A stretch of 42,751 nt of DNA, from the NCBI GenBank assembly GCA_018240295.1, contig JAFEGB010000125.1, positions 1 to 42,751 of the forward strand, written 5' to 3'. Below are positions 18,140 to 27,457 of this stretch, one piece after another (the stretch's first letter is position 1; each line of letters begins with the position of its first letter). Under the pieces are notes generated by a model. The model had not been told where the DNA came from, did not search any database, and worked only from the letters and a program-made list of their open reading frames with translations. Made by a program: the position numbers and the translations under genes. The stretch is from Pseudomonadota bacterium (GTDB taxonomy: Bacteria > Pseudomonadota > Gammaproteobacteria > Competibacterales > Competibacteraceae).

Positions 18140-18946
18140 GTGAAGCAAGACTCAGCGCCGCAGGTTCCGGCCGTGCTGGTCGTCGACGACGAACCCGAAG
18201 CGCTGCAGGAGCTGCTCGAATTCCTGGACCTGAACGGTTACCGCTGCCACGGCGCCACCGGCGTCGACGACGCCCTCGCGACGTTCGCGGCGGATGCAGG
18301 AATCGGCATCGTCATCACCGACCTGAACCTCGCCATCGGCAACGGCAACGAACTGGTCGGCCGCCTCGGGCTCGATTTCGGCGGCACGCGCGCCTTCGAG
18401 GCCATCCTGGTCAGCGGCTATGCCGGCAAGGAGGACGTGATCGAGGCGCTGCGCCGCGGCGCGATCGACTTCCTGAACAAGCCGCTGTCCGGCGACGAGC
18501 TGCTGGACGCCGTGCGCCGTGCCGCCGTGCGCCTGGCGCGGCGCAGCCCCGGTGGCGAGCGGCTGGAGGCGCGGCTCGACGAGATGATGGATACGGTGCT
18601 GCGCCTCGGCGAGGAAGTCAGCGGCCTGCGCCGGCGGCTCGAAGCCGCACCACCGGAAGCGGCGCCGGCCACGACCGCAGCCGTGCTGTCCGACAGCGAG
18701 CCGCTGCCCGAACTGACGCCGCGCATGTGGGAGGTGCTCGCGCACGTCGGCGCCGGCAAGACCAACTACGTGATCGCCTGCGACCTCGGCCTGACCGAGA
18801 ACACCGTCAAGCTCTACGTCTCGCAGATCCTCGGCAAGACCCGCGTCAGCAACCGCACGCAGCTCGCGCTGCGCGCCGCCGCCTGGCTCGCCGCCGCTGA
18901 GGCCCGCGGCCTGCTGCCGGTGCGTCCGGAGCCGCCGGCGGGCTGA
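18140..18946 (+). CDS. Response regulator with LuxR-type DNA-binding domain
   Basis: A 268-residue protein with an N-terminal receiver (Asp16-Asp17 in VVDDEPE, phospho-acceptor Asp61 in VITDLNL, LVSGYAG, FLNKPLS), a helical linker at ~130-185 likely forming a coiled coil, and a C-terminal LuxR HTH (LTPRMWEVL ... GLTENTVKLYVSQILGKTRVSNRTQLA). It would activate or repress transcription when phosphorylated, most simply by the divergent kinase. The GTG start at 18140 has GAGGA about ten bases upstream. A strong terminator follows. The receiver is about equally close to NtrC-like single receivers, so its true kinase is uncertain. Confidence 0.87.
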   Translation: MKQDSAPQVPAVLVVDDEPEALQELLEFLDLNGYRCHGATGVDDALATFAADAGIGIVITDLNLAIGNGNELVGRLGLDFGGTRAFEAILVSGYAGKEDVIEALRRGAIDFLNKPLSGDELLDAVRRAAVRLARRSPGGERLEARLDEMMDTVLRLGEEVSGLRRRLEAAPPEAAPATTAAVLSDSEPLPELTPRMWEVLAHVGAGKTNYVIACDLGLTENTVKLYVSQILGKTRVSNRTQLALRAAAWLAAAEARGLLPVRPEPPAG

Positions 18947-18969
18947 ACCCGCGCGGCCGCAACAACGAA

Positions 18970-18998
18970 AAGGGGCTGCGGCGGCACCGCAGCCCCTT
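18970..18998 (+). terminator. Rho-independent terminator after the LuxR-type regulator
   Basis: A perfect 12-bp stem (AAGGGGCTGCGG at 18970-18981 with CCGCAGCCCCTT at 18987-18998) closes a 5-base loop, 23 bp after the stop. The T-tract is short (TT then GT), but the A-run before it would serve as a T-tract for the opposite strand, insulating the tRNA gene transcript too. Confidence 0.75.
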
Positions 18999-19042
18999 GT
19001 CCGTACTGACCTGCAATCGTCATCGAAGGCGGCCAGAATGTG

Positions 19043-19118
<76 letters not shown>

Positions 19119-19455
19119 GGCGAGGCGCGCATTAGACCGGAACGGCCGGCCGAAGTAAACCCCTGGCTGCGCCTGCGGCACGACGCTTGCACCGGTCTGA
19201 AACCCCGGGCGCAGACCTTACCAAAGTATCACCCCACGCCGGCCCGGCTTCTGATTCACTGAACTACCGTTGTGGTCCCCGAGGCCAGACCTGCTGCTGC
19301 AGAGCGGCCCCGGAAGCACCCGCACCGGGAGGATATTCCCGGAATGTTGCCGCGGATGTTCAAAGAATTGCAGTAACGCCCCGCATCACGGCGGAGCAGC
19401 CTGCACCATGACAAGGCGTCGCAGAACGCCCTCACCACCACAGAGGAGTCGCCCC
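19119..19455. other. Intergenic stretch, no gene seen
   Basis: These 337 bp between tRNA-Lys and the next rightward gene hold the promoter of the leftward tRNA and of the rightward small gene, but no hexamers stand out clearly. No open frame with coding character or family resemblance is visible. It ends with an AGAGGAG Shine-Dalgarno at 19442-19448. Confidence 0.5.
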
Positions 19456-19767
19456 ATGCTGACCGAGCAGGAATGTCTGGACCTGTGCGAGCTGTCCGAG
19501 GAAGAGATTCAGGCGATCGCCGAACATGAGCATGTTCCCGAAGTCATCGCCGCCGAACTCGGCCAGTGTCTGGTGCAGACACACGCCGGACAGTGGCTGA
19601 TCCGGCGCTACATCATGGAGGACATCGCCCACGCCCAGGTCATGGGCCGGGTGGGGCGGGTCGCCGAGCTGAACGGCGTGCTCGAACGCTTCGAGGCCAA
19701 TCACCCGACCTACGACCTGCGTCCGAAGCCGCCGAGAAAGCTGCCGCAGCCGTACCGCCCGCACTGA
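19456..19767 (+). CDS. Small conserved-looking protein of unknown function
   Basis: A 103-residue soluble, acidic-then-basic protein. The N-terminal half is helical and acidic (MLTEQECLDLCELSEEEIQAIAEHEHVPEVIAAELG); the middle has RRYIMEDIAHAQVMGR, and the tail is basic and proline-rich (RPKPPRKLPQPYRP). There is no signal peptide or membrane helix. The ATG at 19456 follows AGAGGAG with an 7-8 base gap, and codon use is like the neighbours, so it looks real. I do not recognise a named family. It stands alone between tRNA-Lys and a convergent regulator gene. Confidence 0.7.
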   Translation: MLTEQECLDLCELSEEEIQAIAEHEHVPEVIAAELGQCLVQTHAGQWLIRRYIMEDIAHAQVMGRVGRVAELNGVLERFEANHPTYDLRPKPPRKLPQPYRPH

Positions 19768-19786
19768 GCCACCTGTCTTCCCCACC

Positions 19787-19819
19787 GACGCCGCGCCGGC
19801 CCCAGGCTGGCGCGGCGTC
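19787..19819. terminator. Stem-loop between convergent genes
   Basis: A perfect 11-bp stem (GACGCCGCGCC at 19787-19797 with GGCGCGGCGTC at 19809-19819) with an 11-base loop lies 19 bp after the small gene and before the end of the convergent regulator gene. It lacks a T-tract, so it may be a weak or Rho-assisted terminator working on either strand. Confidence 0.45.
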
Positions 19820-19961
19820 GTGCCGTCCGTAGCGCGCCGGACGCACCAGCAGGAGGCGACACCGGCGCGGGCGCTGCACCGTTGCGAGGCCAGTCATCCG
19901 CCTGCGTGCCGGCCAGCGCCGGCAGCCGCCGCGGAAGCTCCCGGCGGCGCCGGGGGAACCT

Positions 19962-22232
19962 TCAGGTGCCGGCGCGCTCGCGCCGTGCCAGCCAGTCGAG
20001 CAGCGCATCGAGCGGCATCGCCCGCGCATACAGCCAGCCCTGCGCGTAATGGCAGCCGTGCATGCGCAGCCAGCCGGCCTGCGCCTCGGTCTCCACGCCC
20101 TCGGCGAGCACGCGCAGGCCCAGGCGCTCGGCGAGCCGGATGATCAGTTCGGCGATCTCGGTGCGCGATTCCCCGCCGTTGCCGAGTTCCTGCACGAAGC
20201 TGCGGTCGATCTTGATCAGGTCGGCCGGCAGCCGGCGCAGGTAGGCGAGCGACGAGAAGCCGGTGCCGAAGTCGTCGATGGCGACGGTCAGGCCGCGCGC
20301 GCGCAGGCGTTCGAGCGTGTCGGTGACGGCGCCGAAGTTCTGCATCGCGACGGTCTCGGTCAGCTCGATCTCCATCTGCCGCGCCTCGGCGCCGCTGGCG
20401 AGCAACTGGCGCTCGATGCTAGCGACGAGGTCGGCGCGCGCCGACTGCACGGCCGAGACGTTGACCGCAACGCGGATGTGGCCGTGACCGGCCGCGGCGA
20501 GCCGGGCCGCGGCGGCGCAGGCAAGCTCGATGAAGTGCTCGCCGAGCGGCACGATCAGTCCGGTGGCCTCGGCGAGCGGGATGAAAGCATCGGGCGCGAC
20601 GCGCGTGCCGTCGGCGCGCTGCCAGCGCGCCAGCGCCTCGACGCCGGTGACGGTGCCGGTCGCGAGGTCGATCTGCGGCTGCAGCTCGATGCCGATCTCG
20701 TCGCGCGCGAGCGCCTCGCGCAGCGCCTGCAGCAGCGCGAAGCGCCGGCCGGCAGCGACGGCAATCTCCGGCAGCCAGTCCTGATGCTGGCCGTGGCCGC
20801 GCAGCTTGGCCTGCTTCAGCAGCAGCGTGGCGCTCGCCAGCGCCTCCAGCGCGGTGCCGGTGAACTCCGCAAGCGGCAGGCGCGCGGTGCCGACGCTCCA
20901 GGCGCCGCCGTCCGCGGCCGACGGCGCACCGTCGGCGAACAGGGCGGCGACGCTTTCGGGATCGAGCCGTTCGACCGGACCGAGCGCGCCGAACACGTCG
21001 CCGCCGAGGCGCGCGAGCAGCACGGTCGGGTCGAAGCCGTCGCGCAGGCGCTCGCCGATGCGCTTGAGCAGGGCGTCGCCGTAGGCCGGGCCGAGCGTCA
21101 GGTTGACGCCGGAGAAGTTGTCGATGTCGATCAGCAGCAGCGCGGTGTGGTGGCGGGCGGCGCTGCCGAGCGCGCTTTCCAGCGCGCGCAGCAGCGCGTT
21201 GCGGTTCGGCAGGCCGAGCAGCTGGTCGCGGTAGGCGAGATCGTCGAGGCGGCTGAACAGCGCGACGTTGTGCAGGCCGCTGCCGATGTTCAGCGCGAAC
21301 ACGCGCAGCAGTTCCTGTTCGGTGTCATCGAGCGAGCGCTCGATCTCGACCCAGGCCGCGTATTCGGCCCCGGCCAGCTCGGCCGGGAAGTACAGCACCA
21401 TGCAGTCGGCGAGCACCAGCGTGCGCCGCTCCTGCAGGCAGTGGCGGATCGCCTCGCGCACGCCGGCCGGCTCCAGGGCTTCGAGCGGACGGTCGACGCT
21501 GCGCGCGTAGCGCCCGGCGGCCCCGATCACGCGGCCGTCGTCGCGCGCGCGACGCACGCAGACCACGCCTTCGGGCGGCACGCCGAGCACCGAGGCGATC
21601 TCGGCGATCGTGCGCGCCGAGAAGTCGCGCAGGCTGCGCGCGCCGACCAGCACGTTGCTGGCCTCGACGATCATCTGCAGGCCGCGCCGGGCGCGCGCCA
21701 CGGTGCGCAGCTGCTCCCAGGCGCGCACACCGGCGGTCAGCAGCGTGTGCAGGCGTTCGACGCCGAGTTCGGACTTGGTCCAGTAGTCATTGATGTCGTA
21801 GCGCTCCATGACCTCGTGCACCGGCGCCAGCCCCGGCTGCCCGGTCACGAGCACGATGCGCAGCTCCGCGTTGCCGAGCACCTCGCGCACCGCGCGCGCC
21901 AGCCGCAGGCCGGCGTCGTCGGTTTCCATGACCACGTCGAGCAGCATCACCGCGATGTCGCGCTCGCCGGCGAGCAGGCGCGCGGCCTCGGCGTGGCCGT
22001 AGGCCTGCAGCAGCTCGATGCGCCGGCCGAGCACGCGCATGCCGGACAGCGCGAAGGCGGTCGAGCGCTGGAAGTCGCGGTCATCGTCGACGGCGAGCAC
22101 GCGCCAGCGCTGCGGGCTCGCAATCCGCTCCGGCCCGGCCTCCGGCCCTTCGGGCAGGAACAGCAGATCGTCGTCATCGGCTGCCGGGACGCCGGCCGCT
22201 CCGGTGCTGCCATGGAAGTCTTGCGCGCTCAT
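19962..22232 (-). CDS. Response regulator with DUF3369, degenerate GGDEF and EAL domains
   Basis: A 756-residue cytoplasmic protein: receiver at ~43-165 (Asp49-Asp50, phospho-acceptor Asp99 in VMLLDVVME, Lys153 in YWTKSE), DUF3369 at ~175-345, a GGDEF domain whose site reads GGDVF and so is probably inactive, and a C-terminal EAL domain with GVEALARW, VNVSAVQ, IELTET, AIDDFGTGFSSL, IKIDRSF and EGVETE intact. It should degrade cyclic di-GMP under phosphorylation control. ATG at 22232 has GGAG seven bases upstream; longer in-frame starts read into non-family sequence. No kinase is adjacent; the kinase cluster 4 kb away is one candidate partner. Confidence 0.9.
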   Translation of the reverse strand: MSAQDFHGSTGAAGVPAADDDDLLFLPEGPEAGPERIASPQRWRVLAVDDDRDFQRSTAFALSGMRVLGRRIELLQAYGHAEAARLLAGERDIAVMLLDVVMETDDAGLRLARAVREVLGNAELRIVLVTGQPGLAPVHEVMERYDINDYWTKSELGVERLHTLLTAGVRAWEQLRTVARARRGLQMIVEASNVLVGARSLRDFSARTIAEIASVLGVPPEGVVCVRRARDDGRVIGAAGRYARSVDRPLEALEPAGVREAIRHCLQERRTLVLADCMVLYFPAELAGAEYAAWVEIERSLDDTEQELLRVFALNIGSGLHNVALFSRLDDLAYRDQLLGLPNRNALLRALESALGSAARHHTALLLIDIDNFSGVNLTLGPAYGDALLKRIGERLRDGFDPTVLLARLGGDVFGALGPVERLDPESVAALFADGAPSAADGGAWSVGTARLPLAEFTGTALEALASATLLLKQAKLRGHGQHQDWLPEIAVAAGRRFALLQALREALARDEIGIELQPQIDLATGTVTGVEALARWQRADGTRVAPDAFIPLAEATGLIVPLGEHFIELACAAAARLAAAGHGHIRVAVNVSAVQSARADLVASIERQLLASGAEARQMEIELTETVAMQNFGAVTDTLERLRARGLTVAIDDFGTGFSSLAYLRRLPADLIKIDRSFVQELGNGGESRTEIAELIIRLAERLGLRVLAEGVETEAQAGWLRMHGCHYAQGWLYARAMPLDALLDWLARRERAGT

Positions 22233-22374
22233 CGTCCGTCTCCGCTGACCGGCCGCCCGCATGCGCCGGTCTTCCCTGACGTGTGCCGGGTCACGGACCC
22301 GGACGAGGGCGCAGCATAAACGTTTGCCGGCCATTCATGTTGCACCGCACCACAAGCTTTGCGCCTCATGCGGC

Positions 22375-23838
22375 TCACAGCCCCAGCTCGGGCCACAGGC
22401 TGTCGACGCGCGCGCGGATCGCGTCGTCCATGCGGATCGGGGTGCCCCACTCGCGCGTGGTTTCGCCGGGCCACTTGTGGGTGGCATCGAAGCCGATCTT
22501 CGAACCGAGTCCCGAGACCGGCGACGCGAAATCCAGATAGTCGATCGGCGTGTTTTCGATCGTCACCGTGTCGCGCGCCGGGTCCATGCGCGTGGTCATC
22601 GCCCAGATCACGTCCTCCCAGCGGCGGGCATCGATGTCCTCGTCGGTGACGATCACGAACTTCGTGTACATGAACTGGCGCAGGAAGCTCCAGACGCCGA
22701 GCATCACGCGCTTGGCGTGGCCCGGGTACTGCTTGCGGATGGTCACGACCGCCAGCCGGTACGAGCAGCCCTCGGGCGGCAGATAGAAGTCGGTGATCTC
22801 CGGAAACTGCTTCTGCAGGATCGGCACGAACACCTCGTTCAGCGCCACGCCGAGGATCGCCGGCTCGTCGGGCGGGCGGCCGGTGTAGGTCGAGTGATAG
22901 ATCGGCTCGCGCCGGTGCGTGATGCGCTCGATCGTGAACACCGGAAAGGTGTCGACCTCGTTGTAGTAGCCGGTGTGATCGCCGAACGGTCCTTCGGGCG
23001 CCGTGTCGCCGGGCGCGATGTGGCCTTCGAGCACGAACTCGGCGCTGGCCGGCACCTGCAGGTCGCAGCCGAGGCAGCGCGCGAGTTCGGTCTTCGCCCC
23101 GCGCAGCAGGCCGGCGAACGCGTATTCGGACAGGGTATCCGGCACCGGCGTCACGGCCCCGAGGATGGTGGCCGGATCGGCCCCGAGCGCCACCGCCACC
23201 GGAAACGGCCGGCCCGGGTGCGCCTGCTGCCATTCGCGGAAGTCGAGCGCGCCGCCGCGGTGCGACAGCCAGCGCATGATCACGCGGTTGCGGCCGATCA
23301 CCTGCTGGCGGTAGATGCCGAGATTCTGCCGGGCCTTGTGTGGCCCCTTCGTGACCACCAGCCCCCAGGTGATCAGCGGTCCGGCATCGCCGGGCCAGCA
23401 GGTCTGTACCGGCAGGCGCGCGAGATCCACCGCCTCGCCTTCGAGCACGCATTCCTGGCACGGCGGGCGCGAGATCTCCTTCGGTGCCATGTCGAGCACC
23501 TTGCGGAACACCGGCAGGCTGTTCCAGGCGTCCTTCAGGCCCTTCGGCGGCTCCGGCTCCTTCAGGAACGCGAGCAGCCTGCCGACCTCGCGCAGCGCCG
23601 CGACCGACTCCGCGCCCATGCCGAGCGCGACGCGCTCCGGTGTGCCGAACAGGTTCGCCAGCACCGGCACCGAGTGCCCGGCCGGACGCTCGAACAGCAG
23701 CGCCGGCCCGCGCGCGCGCAGCACGCGATCGCAGATCTCGGTCATCTCCAGCCGCGGCGACACCGGCACGCGGATGCGCCGCAACTGGCCATCGGCTTCG
23801 AGGCGGGCAATGAAGTCACGCAGGTCTTTGTATTTCAT
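22375..23838 (-). CDS. ubiD: UbiD-family decarboxylase (3-octaprenyl-4-hydroxybenzoate carboxy-lyase)
   Basis: A 487-residue protein of typical UbiD length starting [22 protein letters not shown]. It contains the UbiD landmarks [37 protein letters not shown]-like motif [26 protein letters not shown] with the catalytic Glu/Asp region, and the C-terminal [15 protein letters not shown]. It uses prenylated FMN made by UbiX to decarboxylate 4-hydroxy-3-polyprenylbenzoate in ubiquinone synthesis. ubiX is not in the window. The gene is followed on the same strand by the DUF3369 regulator 142 bp away and is divergent from the TRAP genes. Confidence 0.95.
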   Translation of the reverse strand: MKYKDLRDFIARLEADGQLRRIRVPVSPRLEMTEICDRVLRARGPALLFERPAGHSVPVLANLFGTPERVALGMGAESVAALREVGRLLAFLKEPEPPKGLKDAWNSLPVFRKVLDMAPKEISRPPCQECVLEGEAVDLARLPVQTCWPGDAGPLITWGLVVTKGPHKARQNLGIYRQQVIGRNRVIMRWLSHRGGALDFREWQQAHPGRPFPVAVALGADPATILGAVTPVPDTLSEYAFAGLLRGAKTELARCLGCDLQVPASAEFVLEGHIAPGDTAPEGPFGDHTGYYNEVDTFPVFTIERITHRREPIYHSTYTGRPPDEPAILGVALNEVFVPILQKQFPEITDFYLPPEGCSYRLAVVTIRKQYPGHAKRVMLGVWSFLRQFMYTKFVIVTDEDIDARRWEDVIWAMTTRMDPARDTVTIENTPIDYLDFASPVSGLGSKIGFDATHKWPGETTREWGTPIRMDDAIRARVDSLWPELGL

Positions 23839-23961
23839 CGGGACTCGACGACCTGACGGTCATCCGGACGACGGGGGGAAGCGGCGGCGGGCGTGCCGGC
23901 AGCCGCGCGGAGCCGACTCTACACTAGGCCGGTCGCCGGCAGCGTGATCCGCGAAAGCGCC

Positions 23962-23980
23962 GGTATGACCATTTGACCAG
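23962..23980. promoter_or_regulatory. GntR-type operator upstream of dctQM
   Basis: The 19-base site GGTATGACCATTTGACCAG contains a GGT-N5-ACC core of the PdhR/LldR type (TGGTnnnACCA, first T changed to C) followed by a third ACCA half. It matches the site in front of lutABC at 17 of 19 bases. It lies about 125 bp upstream of the dctQ start in the ubiD-dctQ divergent region. A -35-like TTGACC overlaps its right part, but no clear -10 follows, so its place relative to the promoter is unresolved. Confidence 0.65.
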
Positions 23981-24103
23981 AACAGTGTAAGCTGCGCGGA
24001 CTCCGCGACCCGGAGCCCATCCCCATAAAAGCCCGCACGGCACCCCCGGCCCGCCCCCCACGCGCGCCGGCAAGCCGGCGCACGACCGGAGGAGAAACAA
24101 AGG

Positions 24104-24682
24104 GTGGACTTCCTGCTGAGACTTTCCCGTGGCATCGACTGGCTCAATGAGCACGTCGGCAAGACCGTGTACTGGCTGATCCTGATCATGGTGATCATCT
24201 GCACGGGCAACGCGCTGATGCGCAAGCTGTTCAACATCAGCTCGAACGGCTTCCTCGAAATCCAGTGGTACCTGTTCGCGGCGGTGTTCCTGCTCGGTGC
24301 CGCCTACACGCTGCAGCGCAACGAGCACGTGCGCATCGACGTGGTCGTCGGGCGCTTCAGCCTGCGCACGCAGATCATCATCGACATCCTCGGCACGCTG
24401 CTCTTCCTGACGCCGCTGTGCCTGCTGATGATCGTGTTCGGCTGGCCGTACTTCCTCGATTCCTGGCACACGCAGGAATACTCGCCGAACCCCGGCGGCC
24501 TGATCCTCTGGCCGGTGAAGGTCCTGATCCCGATCGGTTTCGTGCTGCTGCAGCTGCAGGGCCTGTCGCAGCTGATCAAGCAGATCGGCGCGCTGACCGG
24601 ACACGTCGATCCGCACACGCTGGTCAAGTCGCACCACGGCCACGCGCCCGCCGACGTGCCCGCGCCGCACACCTCGAACTGA
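24104..24682 (+). CDS. dctQ: TRAP transporter small permease (DctQ/TakQ-like)
   Basis: A 192-residue inner-membrane protein with four helices, opening (GTG start) VDFLLRLSRGIDWLNEHVGK and containing NALMRKLFN, EIQWYLFAAVFLLGAAYTLQRNEHVRIDV, the DctQ family pattern. GGAGG at 24088-24092 precedes the GTG. A soluble tail of about 30 residues ends the protein. It pairs with the large permease 15 bp downstream to form the sodium- or proton-driven membrane part of a TRAP carrier. The solute-binding partner is the convergent gene at 26273-27358. The nearby operator suggests control by a lactate/2-oxo acid regulator. Confidence 0.92.
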   Translation: MDFLLRLSRGIDWLNEHVGKTVYWLILIMVIICTGNALMRKLFNISSNGFLEIQWYLFAAVFLLGAAYTLQRNEHVRIDVVVGRFSLRTQIIIDILGTLLFLTPLCLLMIVFGWPYFLDSWHTQEYSPNPGGLILWPVKVLIPIGFVLLQLQGLSQLIKQIGALTGHVDPHTLVKSHHGHAPADVPAPHTSN

Positions 24683-24697
24683 CGGAGCGCGCCCCCG

Positions 24698-26161
24698 ATG
24701 GAAGCCTTCATTGTTGCCAACATGGCGCCGCTGATGTTCGGCGCCCTCGTGATCTTCCTGCTGCTCGGCTATCCGGTCGCGTTCGCGCTGGCGGCCAACG
24801 GCATGGTCTTCGGCCTGATCGGCATCGAATACGGACTGCTGAAGCCCGAGCTGCTGCAGGCGCTGCCGCAGCGCGTGTTCGGCATCATGCAGAACGACAC
24901 GCTGCTCGCGATCCCGTTCTTCACGTTCATGGGCCTGATCCTCGAACGCTCGGGCATGGCCGAGGACCTGCTCGACACCATCGGCCAGCTGTTCGGACCG
25001 GTACGCGGCGGTCTCGCCTACGCGGTGATCTTCGTCGGTGCGCTGCTCGCGGCGACCACCGGCGTGGTCGCGGCCTCGGTGATCTCGATGGGCCTGATCT
25101 CGCTGCCGATCATGCTGCGCTACGGCTACGACAAGCGACTGGCGACCGGCGTCATCGCCGCTTCCGGCACGCTCGCACAGATCATCCCGCCGTCGCTGGT
25201 GCTGATCATCATGGCCGACCAGCTCGGCCGTTCGGTCGGTGACATGTATGCCGGTGCGCTGATTCCGGGCCTGGTGCTGACCGGCATGTACGTCGGCTAC
25301 GTGTTCCTGACCGCGACCTTCAAGCCGGACGCGGCACCAGCGCTGCCTCCCGAGGCCCGCAGCCTGCGCGGCGCGGCGCTCGGGCGGCGCGTGCTGGTGT
25401 CGCTGGTGCCGCCGCTGGTGCTGATCTTCCTCGTGCTCGGCACGATCTTCATCGGCGTCGCGACACCGACCGAAGGCGGCGCGATGGGTGCCTCGGGCGC
25501 GATCATCCTGGCGCTGATCAACCGCCGTCTCGACTGGAAGCTCGTGCGTCAGGCGCTCGACCAGACCGCCAAGCTGTCGTGCTTCGTGCTGTTCATCCTG
25601 ATCGGCTCGACGGTGTTCGGTCTGGTGTTCCGCGCCGTCAACGGCGATCTGTGGGTCGAGCACCTGCTGACGGCGCTGCCGGGCGGCGAGGTCGGCTTCC
25701 TGATCGTCGTCAACATCCTGATGTTCGCGCTGGCCTTCTTCCTCGACTTCTTCGAGCTGGCCTTCATCCTCGTGCCGCTGCTCGGCCCGGTCGCCGAGAA
25801 GCTCGGCATCGACCTGATCTGGTTCGGCGTGCTGCTCGGCGTCAACATGCAGACGAGCTTCATGCACCCGCCGTTCGGCTTCGCGCTGTTCTACCTGCGC
25901 TCGGTCGCGCCGCCCGACATCCGCACCACACACATCTACTGGGGTGCGGTGCCGTTCGTGTGCATCCAGATCATCATGGTGGCGCTGCTGATCGCCTTCC
26001 CGGGTCTGGTCAGCGTCGAGAAGCACAAGGTCGACAACAGCGCCCCGGTGCAGATCGAGATGCCGGCCGTCGACTACGGCGCCCCGGCCGGCGACGGTGG
26101 CTACGCGCCGCCGAGCTACGACTATCAGCCGGCCCCGCCGCCCGAGCCGGCCAAACCCTGA
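24698..26161 (+). CDS. dctM: TRAP transporter large permease (DctM/TakM-like)
   Basis: A 487-residue polytopic membrane protein of the DctM family with about 12 helices. Family landmarks include LLLGYPVAFALAANGMVFG, MQNDTLLAIPFFTFMG, AATTGVVAASVISMGLISLP, ASGTLAQIIPPSLVLIIMADQ and GVATPTEGGAMGASGA. The final ~40 residues are a soluble Pro/Tyr-rich tail (GYAPPSYDYQPAPPPEPAKP) beyond the family domain. It forms the transport channel with DctQ. The length slightly exceeds the usual 425-445 residues, owing to that tail and an inserted loop near 205-225. Confidence 0.94.
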   Translation: MEAFIVANMAPLMFGALVIFLLLGYPVAFALAANGMVFGLIGIEYGLLKPELLQALPQRVFGIMQNDTLLAIPFFTFMGLILERSGMAEDLLDTIGQLFGPVRGGLAYAVIFVGALLAATTGVVAASVISMGLISLPIMLRYGYDKRLATGVIAASGTLAQIIPPSLVLIIMADQLGRSVGDMYAGALIPGLVLTGMYVGYVFLTATFKPDAAPALPPEARSLRGAALGRRVLVSLVPPLVLIFLVLGTIFIGVATPTEGGAMGASGAIILALINRRLDWKLVRQALDQTAKLSCFVLFILIGSTVFGLVFRAVNGDLWVEHLLTALPGGEVGFLIVVNILMFALAFFLDFFELAFILVPLLGPVAEKLGIDLIWFGVLLGVNMQTSFMHPPFGFALFYLRSVAPPDIRTTHIYWGAVPFVCIQIIMVALLIAFPGLVSVEKHKVDNSAPVQIEMPAVDYGAPAGDGGYAPPSYDYQPAPPPEPAKP

Positions 26162-26225
26162 GCGGCCCGCTCCCCGCTGCCGCCGATCCGGGCGGCAGCG
26201 GGGAAAACAGCCGCGAAGACCCAAG

Positions 26226-26255
26226 AAAAAGCCCCGCCGGATGGCGGGGCTTTTT
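26226..26255. terminator. Bidirectional terminator between dctM and dctP
   Basis: AAAAAGCCCCGCC (26226-26238) pairs perfectly with GGCGGGGCTTTTT (26243-26255) around a GGAT loop. Both strands therefore end in a GC stem plus five Us, serving the rightward dctQM and the leftward dctP. Confidence 0.92.
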
Positions 26256-26272
26256 GCTGCCTGTGCTGCGAC

Positions 26273-27358
26273 TTACAGGCGCTGGCTGTAGACGAAGTTC
26301 GCGTAGGTCGCCTCGGCGACGCGGAACCACTGGTACTCGGCCGAACGGAAGGTCTTCCAGGAGTCGTAGAGCTTCTTGAACTGCGGGTTCTTGCCGGCCT
26401 CTTCCTCATACAGCTCGTTGGCCGTCTTGAACGCCGCTTCCATGACATCGCGCGGGAACGGGTGCAGCTTGGCGCCGTCGCGCACCAGCCGGCTCAGCGC
26501 CGGCGGGTTCTTGGCGTCGTACTTGGCCATCATGTCGATGTTGGCCTCGGCCGCCGCCGCCGTGAACGCCGCCTGGTAGCTCTTCGGCAGCTTGTCCCAT
26601 TCGCCCTGGTTGACGAAGAAGCTGACGTTCGGCCCGCCTTCCCACCAGCCGGGGAAGTAATAATGCGGCGCGACCTTCACGAAGCCGAGCTTCTCGTCGT
26701 CGTACGGCCCGATCCATTCGGCCGCATCGATCGTGCCCTTTTCCAGCGACGGGTAGATGTCGCCACCCGGAATCTGCTGCGGCACGGCGCCGAGGCGCGA
26801 CATGATCTCGCCGCCGAGGCCGGCAATGCGCATCTTCAGGCCCTTGACGTCGGCCAGTCCCTTGATTTCGTTGCGGAACCATCCGCCCATCTGCGTGCCG
26901 GTGTTGCCGCCCGGAAAGCTGATGACGCCGTAGTCCTTCAGGAACTCGCGGTACAGCTCCAGACCGCCGCCGTGATACAGCCAGGCGTTCTGCTGGCGGC
27001 AGGTCAGGCCGAACGGCAGCGCGGTGTCGAAGGCGAAGGCTTTGTTCTTGCCGATGAAGTAGTACATCGTCGCGTGGCCGCACTCGACCGTGCCCTGCTG
27101 GGCGGCGTCGAGCGTCTGGAAGCCGGGGACGATCTCGCCGCCGGCGAACACGCGGATGTCGAACTTGCCTTCGGTGATCTCGCGCACGCGGTTGGCGAGC
27201 ACCTCGGCGGCGCCGTAGATCGTGTCGAGGCTCTTCGGGAAGCTCGATGCCAGTCGCCATTTGATCTGCGGTTCGGCGCGCACGATCGCCGGGGCGGCAA
27301 CGGTCGCGGCGGCGGCCAGACCGGCACCGGCGGTCTTCAGGAAGTCGCGTCTCTCCAT
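26273..27358 (-). CDS. dctP: TRAP transporter solute-binding protein, TakP-like (2-oxo acid/lactate type)
   Basis: A 361-residue periplasmic binding protein with a Tat-type signal (MERRDFLKTAGAGLAAAATVA, cleavage near AIVRA). The mature part shows the TakP-group pattern: KWRLASSFPKSLDTIYG, FAFDTALPFGL, QQNAWLYHGGG, GNTGTQMGGWFRNEI, GGDIYPSLEKGTIDAAEWIGPYDDEKLGF and YYFPGWWEGGP. Characterised members bind 2-oxo acids such as pyruvate, or lactate with calcium. It points towards dctQM rather than sharing their operon, and the two are separated only by a two-way terminator. Co-regulation of dctQM with lutABC supports lactate or pyruvate as ligand; that is inference. Confidence 0.92.
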   Translation of the reverse strand: MERRDFLKTAGAGLAAAATVAAPAIVRAEPQIKWRLASSFPKSLDTIYGAAEVLANRVREITEGKFDIRVFAGGEIVPGFQTLDAAQQGTVECGHATMYYFIGKNKAFAFDTALPFGLTCRQQNAWLYHGGGLELYREFLKDYGVISFPGGNTGTQMGGWFRNEIKGLADVKGLKMRIAGLGGEIMSRLGAVPQQIPGGDIYPSLEKGTIDAAEWIGPYDDEKLGFVKVAPHYYFPGWWEGGPNVSFFVNQGEWDKLPKSYQAAFTAAAAEANIDMMAKYDAKNPPALSRLVRDGAKLHPFPRDVMEAAFKTANELYEEEAGKNPQFKKLYDSWKTFRSAEYQWFRVAEATYANFVYSQRL

Positions 27359-27457
27359 TTTCTTCTCCTCGCTTTATCAGGGGGGCTCATGGCCCGGGCC
27401 AGTATAGGCAGTGCATCCGGACTGCCAGCGCCAAGCCTGACGGATTCCGGAAACGAA

